Origin: Bacillota bacterium
GTDB lineage: Bacteria; Vulcanimicrobiota; JAJTBE01
DNA length: 64,000 nucleotides
NCBI GenBank assembly: GCA_021287065.1
Contig: JAJTBE010000142.1
Coordinates: 1-64,000, forward strand
Direction: 5' to 3'
This document shows, piece after piece, positions 1 to 9,300 of the stretch. The translations under genes and the position numbers were made by a program. Numbering within the stretch: position 1 is the first letter of the stretch; every line of letters starts with the position of its first letter. The notes beneath the pieces are model-generated. The model saw only the letters and a list, made by a program, of their open reading frames with translations, searched no databases and was not told the DNA's origin.

Positions 1-511
1 CAAGTTTTTCAGAGCACCCGTTAATAATACATTAATAGTTCCATTAAGGCATGAAAACTCCTGTACAAATAGAAAAAATATACACCAGTTTTGAGAGTTT
101 TTACACAATCTCTGCAAACCCCTCCTACGATCGCTGGCGAACACTTGCCGTTATTGGGTTTACCAGCCTCTCAGGTCCAATACCGCTGAATTAGCAAAAT
201 CCACTCTAATCCTCAAGCTCAATACTCTTGTTTTTCAAGGAGGGAGGTTCGGAGGGCAACCTCGCTTTTTTAAAAAAGCGTGGTTCCCTCTGACGGTCCC
301 CAAACTCCCGGTTGGTCCTAACCCCCCGTCGGTCCTACCCCCTGCGGTCGGTCCCCCAATTCAAAAGTTTTGGGAAGGCGGGTGCCTGCCCGCAGGATGG
401 GCGCGAGGAAACTTTTTTCAAAAAGTTTTCTCCGGGAACAGGGCAAACCGCTCCAATACTCGTGAGCGTTTGGACTAATCCATGCCTTAATTCAAGGGCA
501 TTGATCCCAGC
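1..511. repeat. Repeat island at left edge, no gene seen
   Basis: Non-coding. Positions 95-131 hold the 15-base end sequence gtttttacacaatct followed by a fragment of the GC-rich array unit (cctcctacgatcg) in inverted orientation; the same junction occurs at about 25713-25757. From about 180 to 510 lies a copy (A1) of a dispersed element with two A/T-cored hairpins, one near 262-287 (gcttttttaaaaaagc) and one near 411-431 (aacttttttcaaaaagtt). The element ends just beyond the stop codon of the Ser/Thr kinase gene. Short open frames here are repeat by-products. Confidence 0.75.
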
Positions 512-1960
512 CTATCTTCTGCTTTTCATATAAGCTTCGAGATCTGTTTTAGCTTCTGCTGCATTCTGATAGCGGAAAGCTTTACTGAGATTCATCATTT
601 TATCAAATATTTTCTGTAAATCATCAGGAAAGTCAGGCAGAAAGTTTTTAATCGGCGGGTATCTGAAAGGATCTTTCCTCTGCTGGGGGTTTTCACCGGT
701 GAGAAGATGATGGAAGGTAGCTCCGAGGCTGAAAATATCAGACGAAATCACAAATTTGCCGCTGTAGTGTTCAGGAGAAGCATATCCGAAAGTGCCCACT
801 CTGGTCTGAGAACCTTCCGGATCTACAACCCTCGCAAATCCGAAATCAACCAGATACAACTGTCCGTTTTTATCAAGCATCATATTGGCAGGTTTAATGT
901 CCCTGTGAATAATCGGCGGTTCGTGGTTCTGGAGAATAACAAGCAGCTCCAGCATTTTCAGAAGCCATTCGAGACAGGTGTCAACAGGGAATCTCCTCCC
1001 GGGCTGTTCCAGAAGGAGAGTATAAAGATTACTCCCCTGAATATACTGCATTATGATAAAAAGCCGGCCCTTTTCACTGAAATAGTCGATTACACGGGGA
1101 AATCCCACATGATTGAGTCTGAAGAGGAGTTTTGCCTCTTCCATAAATCTTTTTTCGAGATACTTCAGTGTTTCCGGGCTTGAAGAAACCGGATGAAGCT
1201 CTTTGAGAACCACTTCATAACCCATTTTCTCATCACGGGCAAGGAAAATTCTTCCCGTTCCCCCTGTGCCCAGCTTTCTGACGATCTGGTATCTGCCGTC
1301 CTGAACGGTGGAGAATCCTTCAATAAGCGAATCCCCTTCGGGGCATTCCGTATCATTGCTTTGAGTAACACCCGGCGCCGCAGCTTTTTGCTGCTGAACA
1401 ACCGGAGGCGGGGGCGCTGCCTGCTGCTGGACCTGTTGAATCTGCTGCACCTGTTGAGATTGTGCAGGTTGAGGCGGTACCGAAGCTGCCCTCACCACAG
1501 GAGCTTCCTTCGGAGGAGATACAGATTTAGCCGGAGGCTGCATTGGCCCAGGAGGTCTTTCTCTTTTCACTGGTTCCTGAGTCGGATCAAATGGAGGAGC
1601 AACAGGCGCAAGAACCTGTGGAGGTCCGGCAGGAACAACTTTCTTGTATTTTACCGGAGGTTTGGAAGGAGTCCCTAACTGCGAAACCTGCGGTTTTGGA
1701 GGGATAGTGCTTACAGGAGCAGGTTTGGCCTGCCCTTTATCTTTCAACGATCCGCCGCAGCTTTTGCAAAAACCGGCATTATCACGGTTTTCAGAACCGC
1801 AATGGGGACAGAAAGCCACCCCTTCAGGTAAAGCGGGAACAGATTCCTGCACAGGCTTTCCCTGGGCAAGCATTCCCGAAAACTCTCTGAGCGAAGTTCC
1901 GCATTTTTTGCAAAAACCGGCATTATCCCTGTTCTGGATGCCGCAAGTTGGACAAAACAT
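512..1960 (-). CDS. Zinc-ribbon Ser/Thr protein kinase
   Basis: 482 residues. Two N-terminal double-CxxC zinc ribbons of the CPxCGxxN...FCKxCG type lie at residues 3-20 and 51-68. A long Pro/Gln-rich linker (about 75-200) leads to a Hanks-type kinase domain (about 224-480). Visible kinase motifs are a glycine loop GTGGTG (231-236), the ATP lysine K253 in VLKEL, HRDIKPAN with catalytic D354, and a DFG motif with D372, followed by GTFGYASPEHY. There is no transmembrane segment, so it is probably cytosolic, unlike PknB-type kinases with extracellular PASTA domains. The start is supported by GGAGGA upstream. The substrate is unknown; zinc ribbons may mediate recruitment. It lies downstream of the MNT/HEPN pair on the same strand, and a repeat element abuts its 3' end. 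Confidence 0.93.
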   Translation of the reverse strand: MFCPTCGIQNRDNAGFCKKCGTSLREFSGMLAQGKPVQESVPALPEGVAFCPHCGSENRDNAGFCKSCGGSLKDKGQAKPAPVSTIPPKPQVSQLGTPSKPPVKYKKVVPAGPPQVLAPVAPPFDPTQEPVKRERPPGPMQPPAKSVSPPKEAPVVRAASVPPQPAQSQQVQQIQQVQQQAAPPPPVVQQQKAAAPGVTQSNDTECPEGDSLIEGFSTVQDGRYQIVRKLGTGGTGRIFLARDEKMGYEVVLKELHPVSSSPETLKYLEKRFMEEAKLLFRLNHVGFPRVIDYFSEKGRLFIIMQYIQGSNLYTLLLEQPGRRFPVDTCLEWLLKMLELLVILQNHEPPIIHRDIKPANMMLDKNGQLYLVDFGFARVVDPEGSQTRVGTFGYASPEHYSGKFVISSDIFSLGATFHHLLTGENPQQRKDPFRYPPIKNFLPDFPDDLQKIFDKMMNLSKAFRYQNAAEAKTDLEAYMKSRR

Positions 1961-2031
1961 TACTGATAATTCCTCCTAAGCCCGGTTGTGCTTTTCTATT
2001 CGAGGAATCCGCCTTTTTGCCTTTTTTTATG

Positions 2032-2343
2032 TCATTTTCTACGGTAAAGAATCTTTCCGTAATCGTGAATATGTTTTTTCAGGTTATCATTTGTGATTTC
2101 ATCATACAGAAGAACATCAAAGGTATATGGAAGCGGAAGTTCATCTAAATCTCCTGCAAGCCTGCTTTTAAACTTATCAGAAAAATTACCATAAAAAACC
2201 AAATCAATATCCGAGTTCGGCTTATATGTTCCAAGCGCCCGTGAACCAAATATCCGGACTTCCTCAATCTGTTCACTATTTCCGAACAAATTAATAATTA
2301 ACTCAAGTGTTTTATCATTAAAACCAAATTCCGGTATATTCAT
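2032..2343 (-). CDS. MNT-type nucleotidyltransferase (antitoxin-like)
   Basis: Small minimal nucleotidyltransferase (103 residues). The signature GSx10DxD is present: GS at 33-34, then D45 and D47, in the segment GSRALGTYKPNSDIDLVF. In this family (HI0073/MntA) the protein transfers AMP to the partner HEPN protein and neutralises it. I place the start at 2343 rather than at the upstream in-frame 2370, because ATG 2343 forms a classic ATGA overlap with the stop of the HEPN gene just upstream. Together with that gene it forms a two-gene toxin-antitoxin-like operon. Confidence 0.88.
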   Translation of the reverse strand: MNIPEFGFNDKTLELIINLFGNSEQIEEVRIFGSRALGTYKPNSDIDLVFYGNFSDKFKSRLAGDLDELPLPYTFDVLLYDEITNDNLKKHIHDYGKILYRRK

Positions 2344-2750
2344 TCTTTTATATCCCTGAAAAACGACCATACCTGTCTGATAGCTTCAGAGTAATCATTA
2401 AATATCCACTCCACAGCTTTTTCAAAGTTTTCTTTATTATAGGTATGCGACATTATATTTCTGTTTTCAAGCATATCTATCCACACCTGGCCATCAACAA
2501 TAATCTTGCTCCCAAATCCAGCTTCTATAACTGAGCGGGGGGTCACAACTTGTAGTTCAACACCGTTATACTCAAGATAATCCCTGATTGTTTTCCAGGC
2601 AAGCTCAAAAGTAAATTCAAATCTCTGAATTATACCTTCCTTCTCCAAATCCGAATAGCTCTTACAGTCTTTACTGACTGCGCTTTCAAGAAGAAGCCAG
2701 GCTTTTTCGAAATTTTCGAACCTCTGCCTCCATCTGCGTTCATTTTTCAT
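2340..2750 (-). CDS. HEPN protein, HI0074/HepT-like partner
   Basis: 136-residue all-helical protein of the nucleotidyltransferase substrate-binding family (HI0074). It carries the HEPN RNase-type motif Rx4H (R97-H102, RNIMSH) and family-typical stretches RFEFTFELAWKT and PRSVIEAGF. It overlaps the MNT gene by four bases (ATGA), the usual order for HEPN/MNT modules. HEPN proteins of this class are RNases or toxins regulated by AMPylation from the MNT partner; toxicity here is inferred, not shown. It starts 10 bp after the ftsX stop, so it may be co-transcribed with ftsX. Confidence 0.88.
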   Translation of the reverse strand: MKNERRWRQRFENFEKAWLLLESAVSKDCKSYSDLEKEGIIQRFEFTFELAWKTIRDYLEYNGVELQVVTPRSVIEAGFGSKIIVDGQVWIDMLENRNIMSHTYNKENFEKAVEWIFNDYSEAIRQVWSFFRDIKE

Positions 2751-2760
2751 AGAGATTTCC

Positions 2761-3642
2761 TTAAATCTTCAGATGTTTGTTAACGGCAATGTTGCTTGCC
2801 ATTGTGGCAACGAGAATTCCGGTTCCTATCAGAAGAAGGTTGAGTTCAAGCAGAACTTCTCCCGGGGGGCGTATTGGGATAAAGCTCATCTGCTGGAGAA
2901 TCCCTTTTGCGCACCAGAAATAGAGGGGATTGAGCAGAAGCACAGCAATGCCGGAGCCGACAACTCCGTGGAGAAGCCCTTCTATGATGAAAGGACCTCT
3001 GATAAACCAGCGGGAAGCCCCTACAAGCTCCATAATGGCGATTTCCTTACGCCTTGAAAAAACAGTAAGCCTGATTGTGTTTCCGATAAGAAAAACAGCG
3101 GAAATGAGCAACACGATAATTATAATAATTCCGGAAATATAGATAAAACGGGAAAGTCTGATTAGGTTGTCGATAAGTTTTCCCTCAACAAAATTTGCCT
3201 TGACAATACCAGGGTATTTTTCGATTTCATCAGCCACGGTAAACATATGCTCAGGCTTGTCAACCTTGATCTCCAGTATGTTGGGCAGTGTGGTTTTCGG
3301 CACATTTTCCAGATCAACCTTGCCTTTGAACTTTTCCTTCAGCTTCTTAAGCCCTTCTTCCCTGCTGATATAAACCACGGATTCAACAGAAGGGATCTTC
3401 AGGATTCTTACTTTAAGCTGCCCCACCTTATTAAGGCTCAACTGATCCGACAGAATTGCTTTCACCTTCAGGGTGCTCATAGCCTGACTTGTGATGTTGT
3501 TGATGTTAACCACTATCAGAATAAAAAAACCGAGAATAAATGTAAGCACCATCACTGTTGAAGCAGATGCTATATTTAAAAGCATATTTCTTTTCAGACT
3601 GAGTATGGTTTCCCTCCAGAAGAAGGGAATATTGCCTTTCAT
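2761..3642 (-). CDS. ftsX: Cell division ABC-transporter permease FtsX
   Basis: 293 residues with the FtsX layout: a cytoplasmic N-terminus with LSLKRN, TM1 at about 24-47, and a long periplasmic domain (about 50-165) with the sequence LKVKAILSD...VESVVYISREEGL typical of the family. Three C-terminal TM segments follow, with a NTIRLTVFSRRKEIAIMELVGAS motif between TM2 and TM3. FtsX pairs with the ATPase FtsE and controls peptidoglycan hydrolases at the septum. No ftsE lies next to it; the region upstream is non-coding and then a divergent glycosidase gene. Shine-Dalgarno GGAGG precedes the ATG. Confidence 0.92.
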   Translation of the reverse strand: MKGNIPFFWRETILSLKRNMLLNIASASTVMVLTFILGFFILIVVNINNITSQAMSTLKVKAILSDQLSLNKVGQLKVRILKIPSVESVVYISREEGLKKLKEKFKGKVDLENVPKTTLPNILEIKVDKPEHMFTVADEIEKYPGIVKANFVEGKLIDNLIRLSRFIYISGIIIIIVLLISAVFLIGNTIRLTVFSRRKEIAIMELVGASRWFIRGPFIIEGLLHGVVGSGIAVLLLNPLYFWCAKGILQQMSFIPIRPPGEVLLELNLLLIGTGILVATMASNIAVNKHLKI

Positions 3643-3837
3643 TGACGACCTCCGGGTAATATTAAAAATGGTGTAAAAAGACTATCATTTAACATGTTAT
3701 TTTCTATCCAACAGCAGGCATTCCTTTAAATTGTCCCGCACCGTAAAAATTCAGGAGCTGATTCCATCCCCGACAATCCGGCAACGGGTTCTTCCTTAAA
3801 ACAACCGGAATAATTTTCTGCATTCCCATTTAACTTG

Positions 3838-3846
3838 TGGTATAAT
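3838..3846 (+). promoter_or_regulatory. Candidate -10 box for the family-4 glycosidase gene
   Basis: TATAAT at 3841-3846, preceded by TGG (TGGTATAAT), about 55 bp upstream of the start codon at 3901. No convincing -35 is seen at 16-18 bp. The same TGGTATAAT string recurs before the genes at 5331 and 14079. Confidence 0.45.
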
Positions 3847-3900
3847 ACTGTCGCACAAAAAAGGAATTTATTGAAAGAATTCCCTGTCGGAGGTTTAAAG

Positions 3901-5232
3901 ATGAAAATTGCCGTTATAGGGGCAGGCTCCACATACACACCTGAATTAATATACGGACTTCTGGAATGGCAGGATGCTCCACCTGAGAATATTGCCCTCC
4001 ACGATACGGATAAAACAAGACTCCACACAAACGCCCGCTACTGTCAGGCTCTTGCGGGAGTGATGAATCCTGATGTCCGTATTACGGAAGCGAACCTTGA
4101 TAACGCACTGGAAGGCGCTGATTTTATAATCACACAGATCCGGGTGGGCGGCAACAGGCAGAGAGCATCCGATGAAAAATTCGCTTTCGACTTAGGCTGG
4201 ATCGGTCAGGAGACCACAGGTGCAGTAGGCTTTATGAAAGCATACCGCACTATACCCGTTATGACCGGAATTGTCAACAGAGCACAGGAACTGTGCCCGA
4301 ATGCTTTTCTCATCAATTTCACAAACCCCGCGGGGATAGTCTCCACGGCCATTCACAAAGCCACCGGAAAAGATAATATGATAGGCTTATGCAATGTGCC
4401 AATTTTTATGGAAAATAAAATCAGGGAAATAATTGCAGCATACATGCCCGATCTTTCACCTCAGGGCAAAATCAGAATGCAGTGGGGCGGCTGGAACCAC
4501 CTTTCGTGGATATTCGACATTACCCTTGATGACAAATCAATACTTGACATACTCATCGACACAATGACTTCCCCTGAATTCAATGCAGAACCATACTTCC
4601 CGGTTAATCCCGATTACATAAGGGAAACATGCACAATCCCCTCCCCTTACCTGAGATACTTTACAGATACACAGACTGTCTTTGAGGAACAATCCAAAAA
4701 AGCAAACAGAGGCAACGAAGTTATGGAAATCGAAGCCAGACTTTTCAGCCTTTATCAGGAAGCGGCAACTGCAATAACGGAAGGCTCATTCACAAAAGAG
4801 AACCCGCCGGTTCTACCTGAGGAATTATCAAAACGGGGAGGCGCCGACTATTCACGCCTTGCAGTAAAACTTATCAGGGATCTGGCAGGTTTTGACAATC
4901 AGACGGACAGCAATATTCAGGATGCAAACACCCACATTCTCAATGTTCCCGATATGGGATGCGTGTTCAGTAATGATCCTTCAAAATTCTGCGAAATTCC
5001 GGTTACAATAGAAAACACCGGCGACTGTTTCTTCACACCTGTTTACCCCAGAGTGAAATTCCCGGAAAAAATAAGAAATCTAATCGATCGGATTGGTCAA
5101 TACGAAAAACTCACAGTGGAAGCAGCCATTGAGCAGAGTATTGACAAGGCAGGAGAAGCCCTCAGAGCTAATCCCCTCGTTTCAGGAGAGGAAAAAATAG
5201 AATCTTTCCTCAGTTACGCCATGAAAATCTGA
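3901..5232 (+). CDS. Glycoside hydrolase family 4, 6-phospho-beta-glucosidase type
   Basis: 443 residues from the ATG at 3901, chosen because TCGGAGG lies 8 bases upstream; an in-frame upstream ATG (3835) lacks a ribosome site and lies in the promoter. GH4 enzymes use NAD and a divalent metal to hydrolyse glycosides by redox-assisted elimination. Visible features are the nucleotide-binding GAGSTYTPEL (8-17), LINFTNPAGI with N142, a metal-ligand cysteine C164 in GLCNVP, and H200 in GGWNHLSW, the last pointing to the 6-phospho-beta-glucosidase branch (LicH/CelF-like). No PTS or sugar transporter lies next to it, so the physiological substrate is open. Confidence 0.9.
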   Translation: MKIAVIGAGSTYTPELIYGLLEWQDAPPENIALHDTDKTRLHTNARYCQALAGVMNPDVRITEANLDNALEGADFIITQIRVGGNRQRASDEKFAFDLGWIGQETTGAVGFMKAYRTIPVMTGIVNRAQELCPNAFLINFTNPAGIVSTAIHKATGKDNMIGLCNVPIFMENKIREIIAAYMPDLSPQGKIRMQWGGWNHLSWIFDITLDDKSILDILIDTMTSPEFNAEPYFPVNPDYIRETCTIPSPYLRYFTDTQTVFEEQSKKANRGNEVMEIEARLFSLYQEAATAITEGSFTKENPPVLPEELSKRGGADYSRLAVKLIRDLAGFDNQTDSNIQDANTHILNVPDMGCVFSNDPSKFCEIPVTIENTGDCFFTPVYPRVKFPEKIRNLIDRIGQYEKLTVEAAIEQSIDKAGEALRANPLVSGEEKIESFLSYAMKI

Positions 5233-5276
5233 CGGAATGTAACAATTTGTTAATATATTCCGACGAAAAAACATGG

Positions 5277-5282
5277 TATAAT
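5277..5282 (+). promoter_or_regulatory. Candidate -10 box
   Basis: TATAAT at 5277-5282 in the context catggTATAAT, about 50 bp before the ATG at 5331. An imperfect inverted repeat CGGAAT/ATTCCG (5233-5262) precedes it, which could be a weak hairpin after the glycosidase gene. Confidence 0.4.
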
Positions 5283-5330
5283 CATTTATGTAGAAATCGT
5301 AGTAATCAAATAAACAAGCGAAGGCTTTTT

Positions 5331-6104
5331 ATGAGAATTGACAGCAATATGCAGATCCCGCAGAATCAGGCGGGTTCTTCAGGTTCCACCCGAAATACCG
5401 GCAAACAGGAACAAACAGGCAGCGGTGAAGCCACAGGAACAAACACAGGCGACTCTGTGGAGGTCAGTGGCGAAAAAACCGTAGCCGACAAAATTTTCGA
5501 TCTGCTCTATATCGGTTCCGACTTAGCTCAGGAACTGGTGGCTTCAGGTAAAATCATCAAAGATCTGGGTCTGGGCGGAGGATTCGAAAAAACCGCACAG
5601 GCTGCAGGAGCAGTGGCAGGGGTATATCTTGGAATCAAAGGCACAGCGGAACTCAAAAAAGCCATAAAGGAAAAAGACGCAGTAGGCGCTATCGAAGGCG
5701 CCGGAAGTATATCCGCAGGCGGAGCTGCAGTTATAAACTCAGCAACAAGGCTTGCCGCACAGGCCGCTGCCAGCGGCATCGGCGGACCAATAGCCGCAAT
5801 GGTAGCCAAATCCGCAGTTATAGCAACAGCAGGCACAGCACTCGGCGTTGCATACGGCGCTACGGAAATAGCCGTCGGAGGGAAAAGTATTTACGACGGA
5901 ATCAAATCCGGGGAACGGTCAAAAATATTCTCCGGCATGCTTGACACAGCCATCGGCGTTGGAGCCATAGGCGCCTCCATAGCAGGAAGCCTCCCCCTGT
6001 CAATCAGCCTGGCTACAGCTTACCTGTTCAGAATGGTATTTGTTGACGGAGACAAAATCGATAAAGCTTACCAAACACTCCGGGGCAATCCTGATAAAAC
6101 ATAG
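5331..6104 (+). CDS. Unknown Gly/Ala-rich, membrane-active-looking protein
   Basis: 257 residues from ATG 5331 (MRIDSN); an upstream in-frame ATG at 5247 would include the promoter and is rejected. The N-terminal ~55 residues are polar and low-complexity (Gly, Ser, Thr, Gln) and end with DSVEVSG, close to the ESVSISG motif in the nucleotidase at 14079. From about residue 75 onward it is Gly/Ala-rich with several hydrophobic helices (glycine-zipper-like, e.g. AAGAVAGVYLGIKG and GIGGPIAAMVAKSAV). No signal peptide and no recognised catalytic motif. The family is not recognised. Confidence 0.75.
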   Translation: MRIDSNMQIPQNQAGSSGSTRNTGKQEQTGSGEATGTNTGDSVEVSGEKTVADKIFDLLYIGSDLAQELVASGKIIKDLGLGGGFEKTAQAAGAVAGVYLGIKGTAELKKAIKEKDAVGAIEGAGSISAGGAAVINSATRLAAQAAASGIGGPIAAMVAKSAVIATAGTALGVAYGATEIAVGGKSIYDGIKSGERSKIFSGMLDTAIGVGAIGASIAGSLPLSISLATAYLFRMVFVDGDKIDKAYQTLRGNPDKT

Positions 6105-6145
6105 TTCGTACGAACTATATCACCACAGCTATTTTTAGTTCGTAC
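6101..6145. promoter_or_regulatory. Perfect 18-bp palindrome plus extra half-site
   Basis: ATAGTTCGTACGAACTAT at 6101-6118 is a perfect palindrome that includes the stop codon of the preceding gene. The 10-base half TAGTTCGTAC is repeated at 6136-6145, 34 bp downstream. It could be a dimeric regulator site for the downstream membrane-protein gene. There is no U-tract, so it is a poor terminator. Confidence 0.45.
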
Positions 6146-6334
6146 AGCTTATCTTGCAGATAAATATCCGGGGAATAATAATTTAGCAGGTAAAATTTTA
6201 TATTTCCCGAATATTACCCCTGAAGAATATGGATTTTTCAAAAATTATTAACTGGTTGAGAAATACACATACATAAAAAGAATTAAAACAACCAAAAACG
6301 ACTGTTTTCCTTGTCCATAGCAGGGGGTGTTTTT

Positions 6335-9300
6335 ATGGAACTTGTTGGATATTTACTAATAATTGCTGTTGCAGTTATAGGCTTCTATTACGCCCGGAAT
6401 AATCAGAATCAAAACCTTAACAAACCACCGGATGACAGCCTTCAGGCTATTAGAAACAGAATCCTCGATATCGAAATTCTTCTCGGATACCAGAAAAGAC
6501 CTGCTCTCCGGGAGCAGGATCAAACAACCGCAGCATACTACAGGGAAACGAATTCAGGCATAGCTTCAAAGCTTAAATCCATCGAATCAAGATTAATTGA
6601 AATCGAAAACAAACTTGGCATTAAATCGGTAAAATCAAAGACCACAAAACCACAGGAAATTTATACAATGTCCCAGCTTCAGGAAGCAGAAAGAATTATT
6701 GAAGCCCAAAATCCTGAAAATGCCGCAGTTACAGTCATAGCACCATTAATCAGCCAAAACCCCTTAGTTCAGCTCGAAATCATACAGGCGCAGAAAGAAC
6801 AGATTCCTGTTTACCCCGGGGAAATCAAACAGGAGGAAATCAAGCCTGAAGAACAAACAGCCGCCTTATCCCCGGCAGAAGCGGTTGTCGAACAGTTCCT
6901 CACAAAAGAAGCTCCAGCTTACAGCATAATTTCCGAAAATGACGAACCATACGGAGAAATTAAGACAGAATCTGAAATCTATTCCGTAACCAGCGAAACC
7001 ATAACCGGACCCGCAGCAAAAAAAGATGTCTATTCGGAAAAAGCAGGCAAATTTGAAATGGATCTTGCGGGAAACTGGCTCAATGTCCTCGGAATACTTC
7101 TCCTCGGCGCAGGAGTCATACTGTTTCTCAGACAGGCTTTCAACACAATGACAAGCGGAATGCCCCAGACAATGATGGGAACACTCATCGGCGTGGTTCT
7201 GCTCTGGCTCGGCGATAAAATGCACCGCAACGGAATGAAAAAACTCGGAGAATCTCTGCTCAGCGGCGGATTCTGTATCCTTCTCTTTGTGATATCGGCA
7301 TCATTTTTCTATTTTCATATCATAAAAAATCCCGCTGTCCTCGCAGTTCTCCTCTTTGGTATAGTTGCGGTTTCCGGAGTTTCCATATTCAGATACGATT
7401 CCAGAATCATAGCCAATGTAGTGCTTTTAATAGCCTTTATGGCTCCGTTTCTGATGAAATTCCAGCTTGAAGACCTCAAAATTCTCTATTTCTATCTGAT
7501 AGCTATCAACCTTGCCGTTACATTTGTGGCATACTACAAAAAATGGGACTACTACATCACAGTTTCGTTTCTGATGACTTACCTACACTACTTTCTCAAC
7601 TATTCACTTATCAGAACCCATACAGGTATGACACTGATCTTTCTCACTGTTTTTTATCTCACTTTTCTTGTATCCAATAACATCATCCACCTCAAACAGA
7701 AGACCCCAAACGGATACAACCAGTTTATTTCATACTTCAACCCCCTTCTGTTCGGCTGCCTTTCCTATTATATCTTCATCAACGATCCCAGATGGCTTCA
7801 GCCCAACAACCCCAACTGGCAGGCTCTGCTCCTCTACTCTTTCCTGGGATACATCCATCTTTATCTCACAAAACAATCCAGTAAACTGGAGCAGTTTGAT
7901 CCACAATTCACAGGAATAACAAAAAACAACCTCGTCATAGGCTTAATGTTTATTACTACCGCCATAAGCTTTGTCACCTACTTCACCGACACCGACAAAC
8001 TCTTCTGGGTTGTTACCGTTCTGTGGTTTATGCAGGCTTTCACTCTCCTGCTCTACAGCTTCAGAAGCGACTTTTACAGCAGAATATTCAGAAGGTTTTC
8101 CTACCTTACGCTGGTCATCATCTGGGCGCAGCTTATCTCCGTCCTTTCATGGATGCCCGTCAGCGAAAGCGGCGAGAAACTTTTTAAATACTCCATCTAC
8201 TTTGCAGCTATTGCCCTTTTCTTTGTTTACCACCTTGTTATGAGAAAACACAAAGAGAAACTGGAAAACGAAGACCTCTGGTTCCTTGCCCTTACACTGC
8301 TTTCCTGTTTCGCAGTGGTAATCTACCTGACATACATTATGCTCCATCTCTATATGCTTATGCTCATGCTCTCCATTGTGGCAATGCTCATAATCGCCTA
8401 CTCGTTCAGGGCAGGCGTAAAACCGGAACTTTTCAGGTCTATCAGCTACTTTATAATAGCAGGGGTAAGCCTTACCCTCGTTGCTTATGAACTGGAAAGA
8501 TTTACCAACCTTTCGGTAAAACCGTTCTACACAATGATTCTTCCGGCAATCGCCGCAGTGTTTATACTCACATTGTGCATCCTTTACCGCAAAAGGGCTG
8601 AAATACCAGGGGGAGAGGAATATTTCTGGTATCTAATCGCCCTTATGCCTCCGGCTCTTATATTCGCTGCGTTCTTCCGATATTTCAACTATGCGGGAAA
8701 TCTGGCTTTTATTGCATTTCTCGCCAATACCATACTCCTTATGGCATTCCTGTTCAGGGAAAAACTAAAGGGATTGAGGGTTGTTGCCTTTATTGTAATG
8801 TGCATAATTACACTTGCATCACTTTTCGTTTCCCATGAAGACCCCATACAATTCAAATACGGCTCCCTCTTCCTTACTGCCTTTTTCTTCTTTAATGCAT
8901 GGTGGTTTATAAGAAAATACGAAAACGACATGGCAGACGACAACGGACAATATCAGGTTGCTCTGTTCTCACTGATATTTATCGTCCTGATGAAACTTGT
9001 AGTGATGAAAGCCCCCGGAATGACCGCCACCCTTGCATGGGCTACTCTCGGCTTTATCGCAGTATATCTTTCACTCCACAGGTTTGCCGACTTCAGATTC
9101 AGAAAACTTGCAGACTTAATATTTTTTGTCTCCACTGCAAAAGCAATCGTATATGATTCAAGCTCCCTCAACATGGCAGCTTCATATACAAAACTGAAAT
9201 CCGGACTTCAGGAAGCGACAACCATAGACTCCATCTCCAGCTTTTCCTTTGGCCCTATTGCAGGAGATGTGGTTATGATTCTTCTCATTACCGCCATCTA

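Noticed and set aside
312-533. Plus-strand 73-codon frame in the left island
   Set aside because: It lies in dispersed repeat A1 and similar frames appear in other copies only through repeat similarity; no ribosome site.
707-1678. Plus-strand frames opposite the kinase gene
   Set aside because: Antisense shadows of a gene with clear domain motifs.
3726-4028. Minus-strand 100-codon frame upstream of the glycosidase
   Set aside because: It overlaps the glycosidase start and its promoter and shows no family features.
5233-5262. Terminator after the family-4 glycosidase
   Set aside because: Imperfect stem with AT-rich interior and no T-run.
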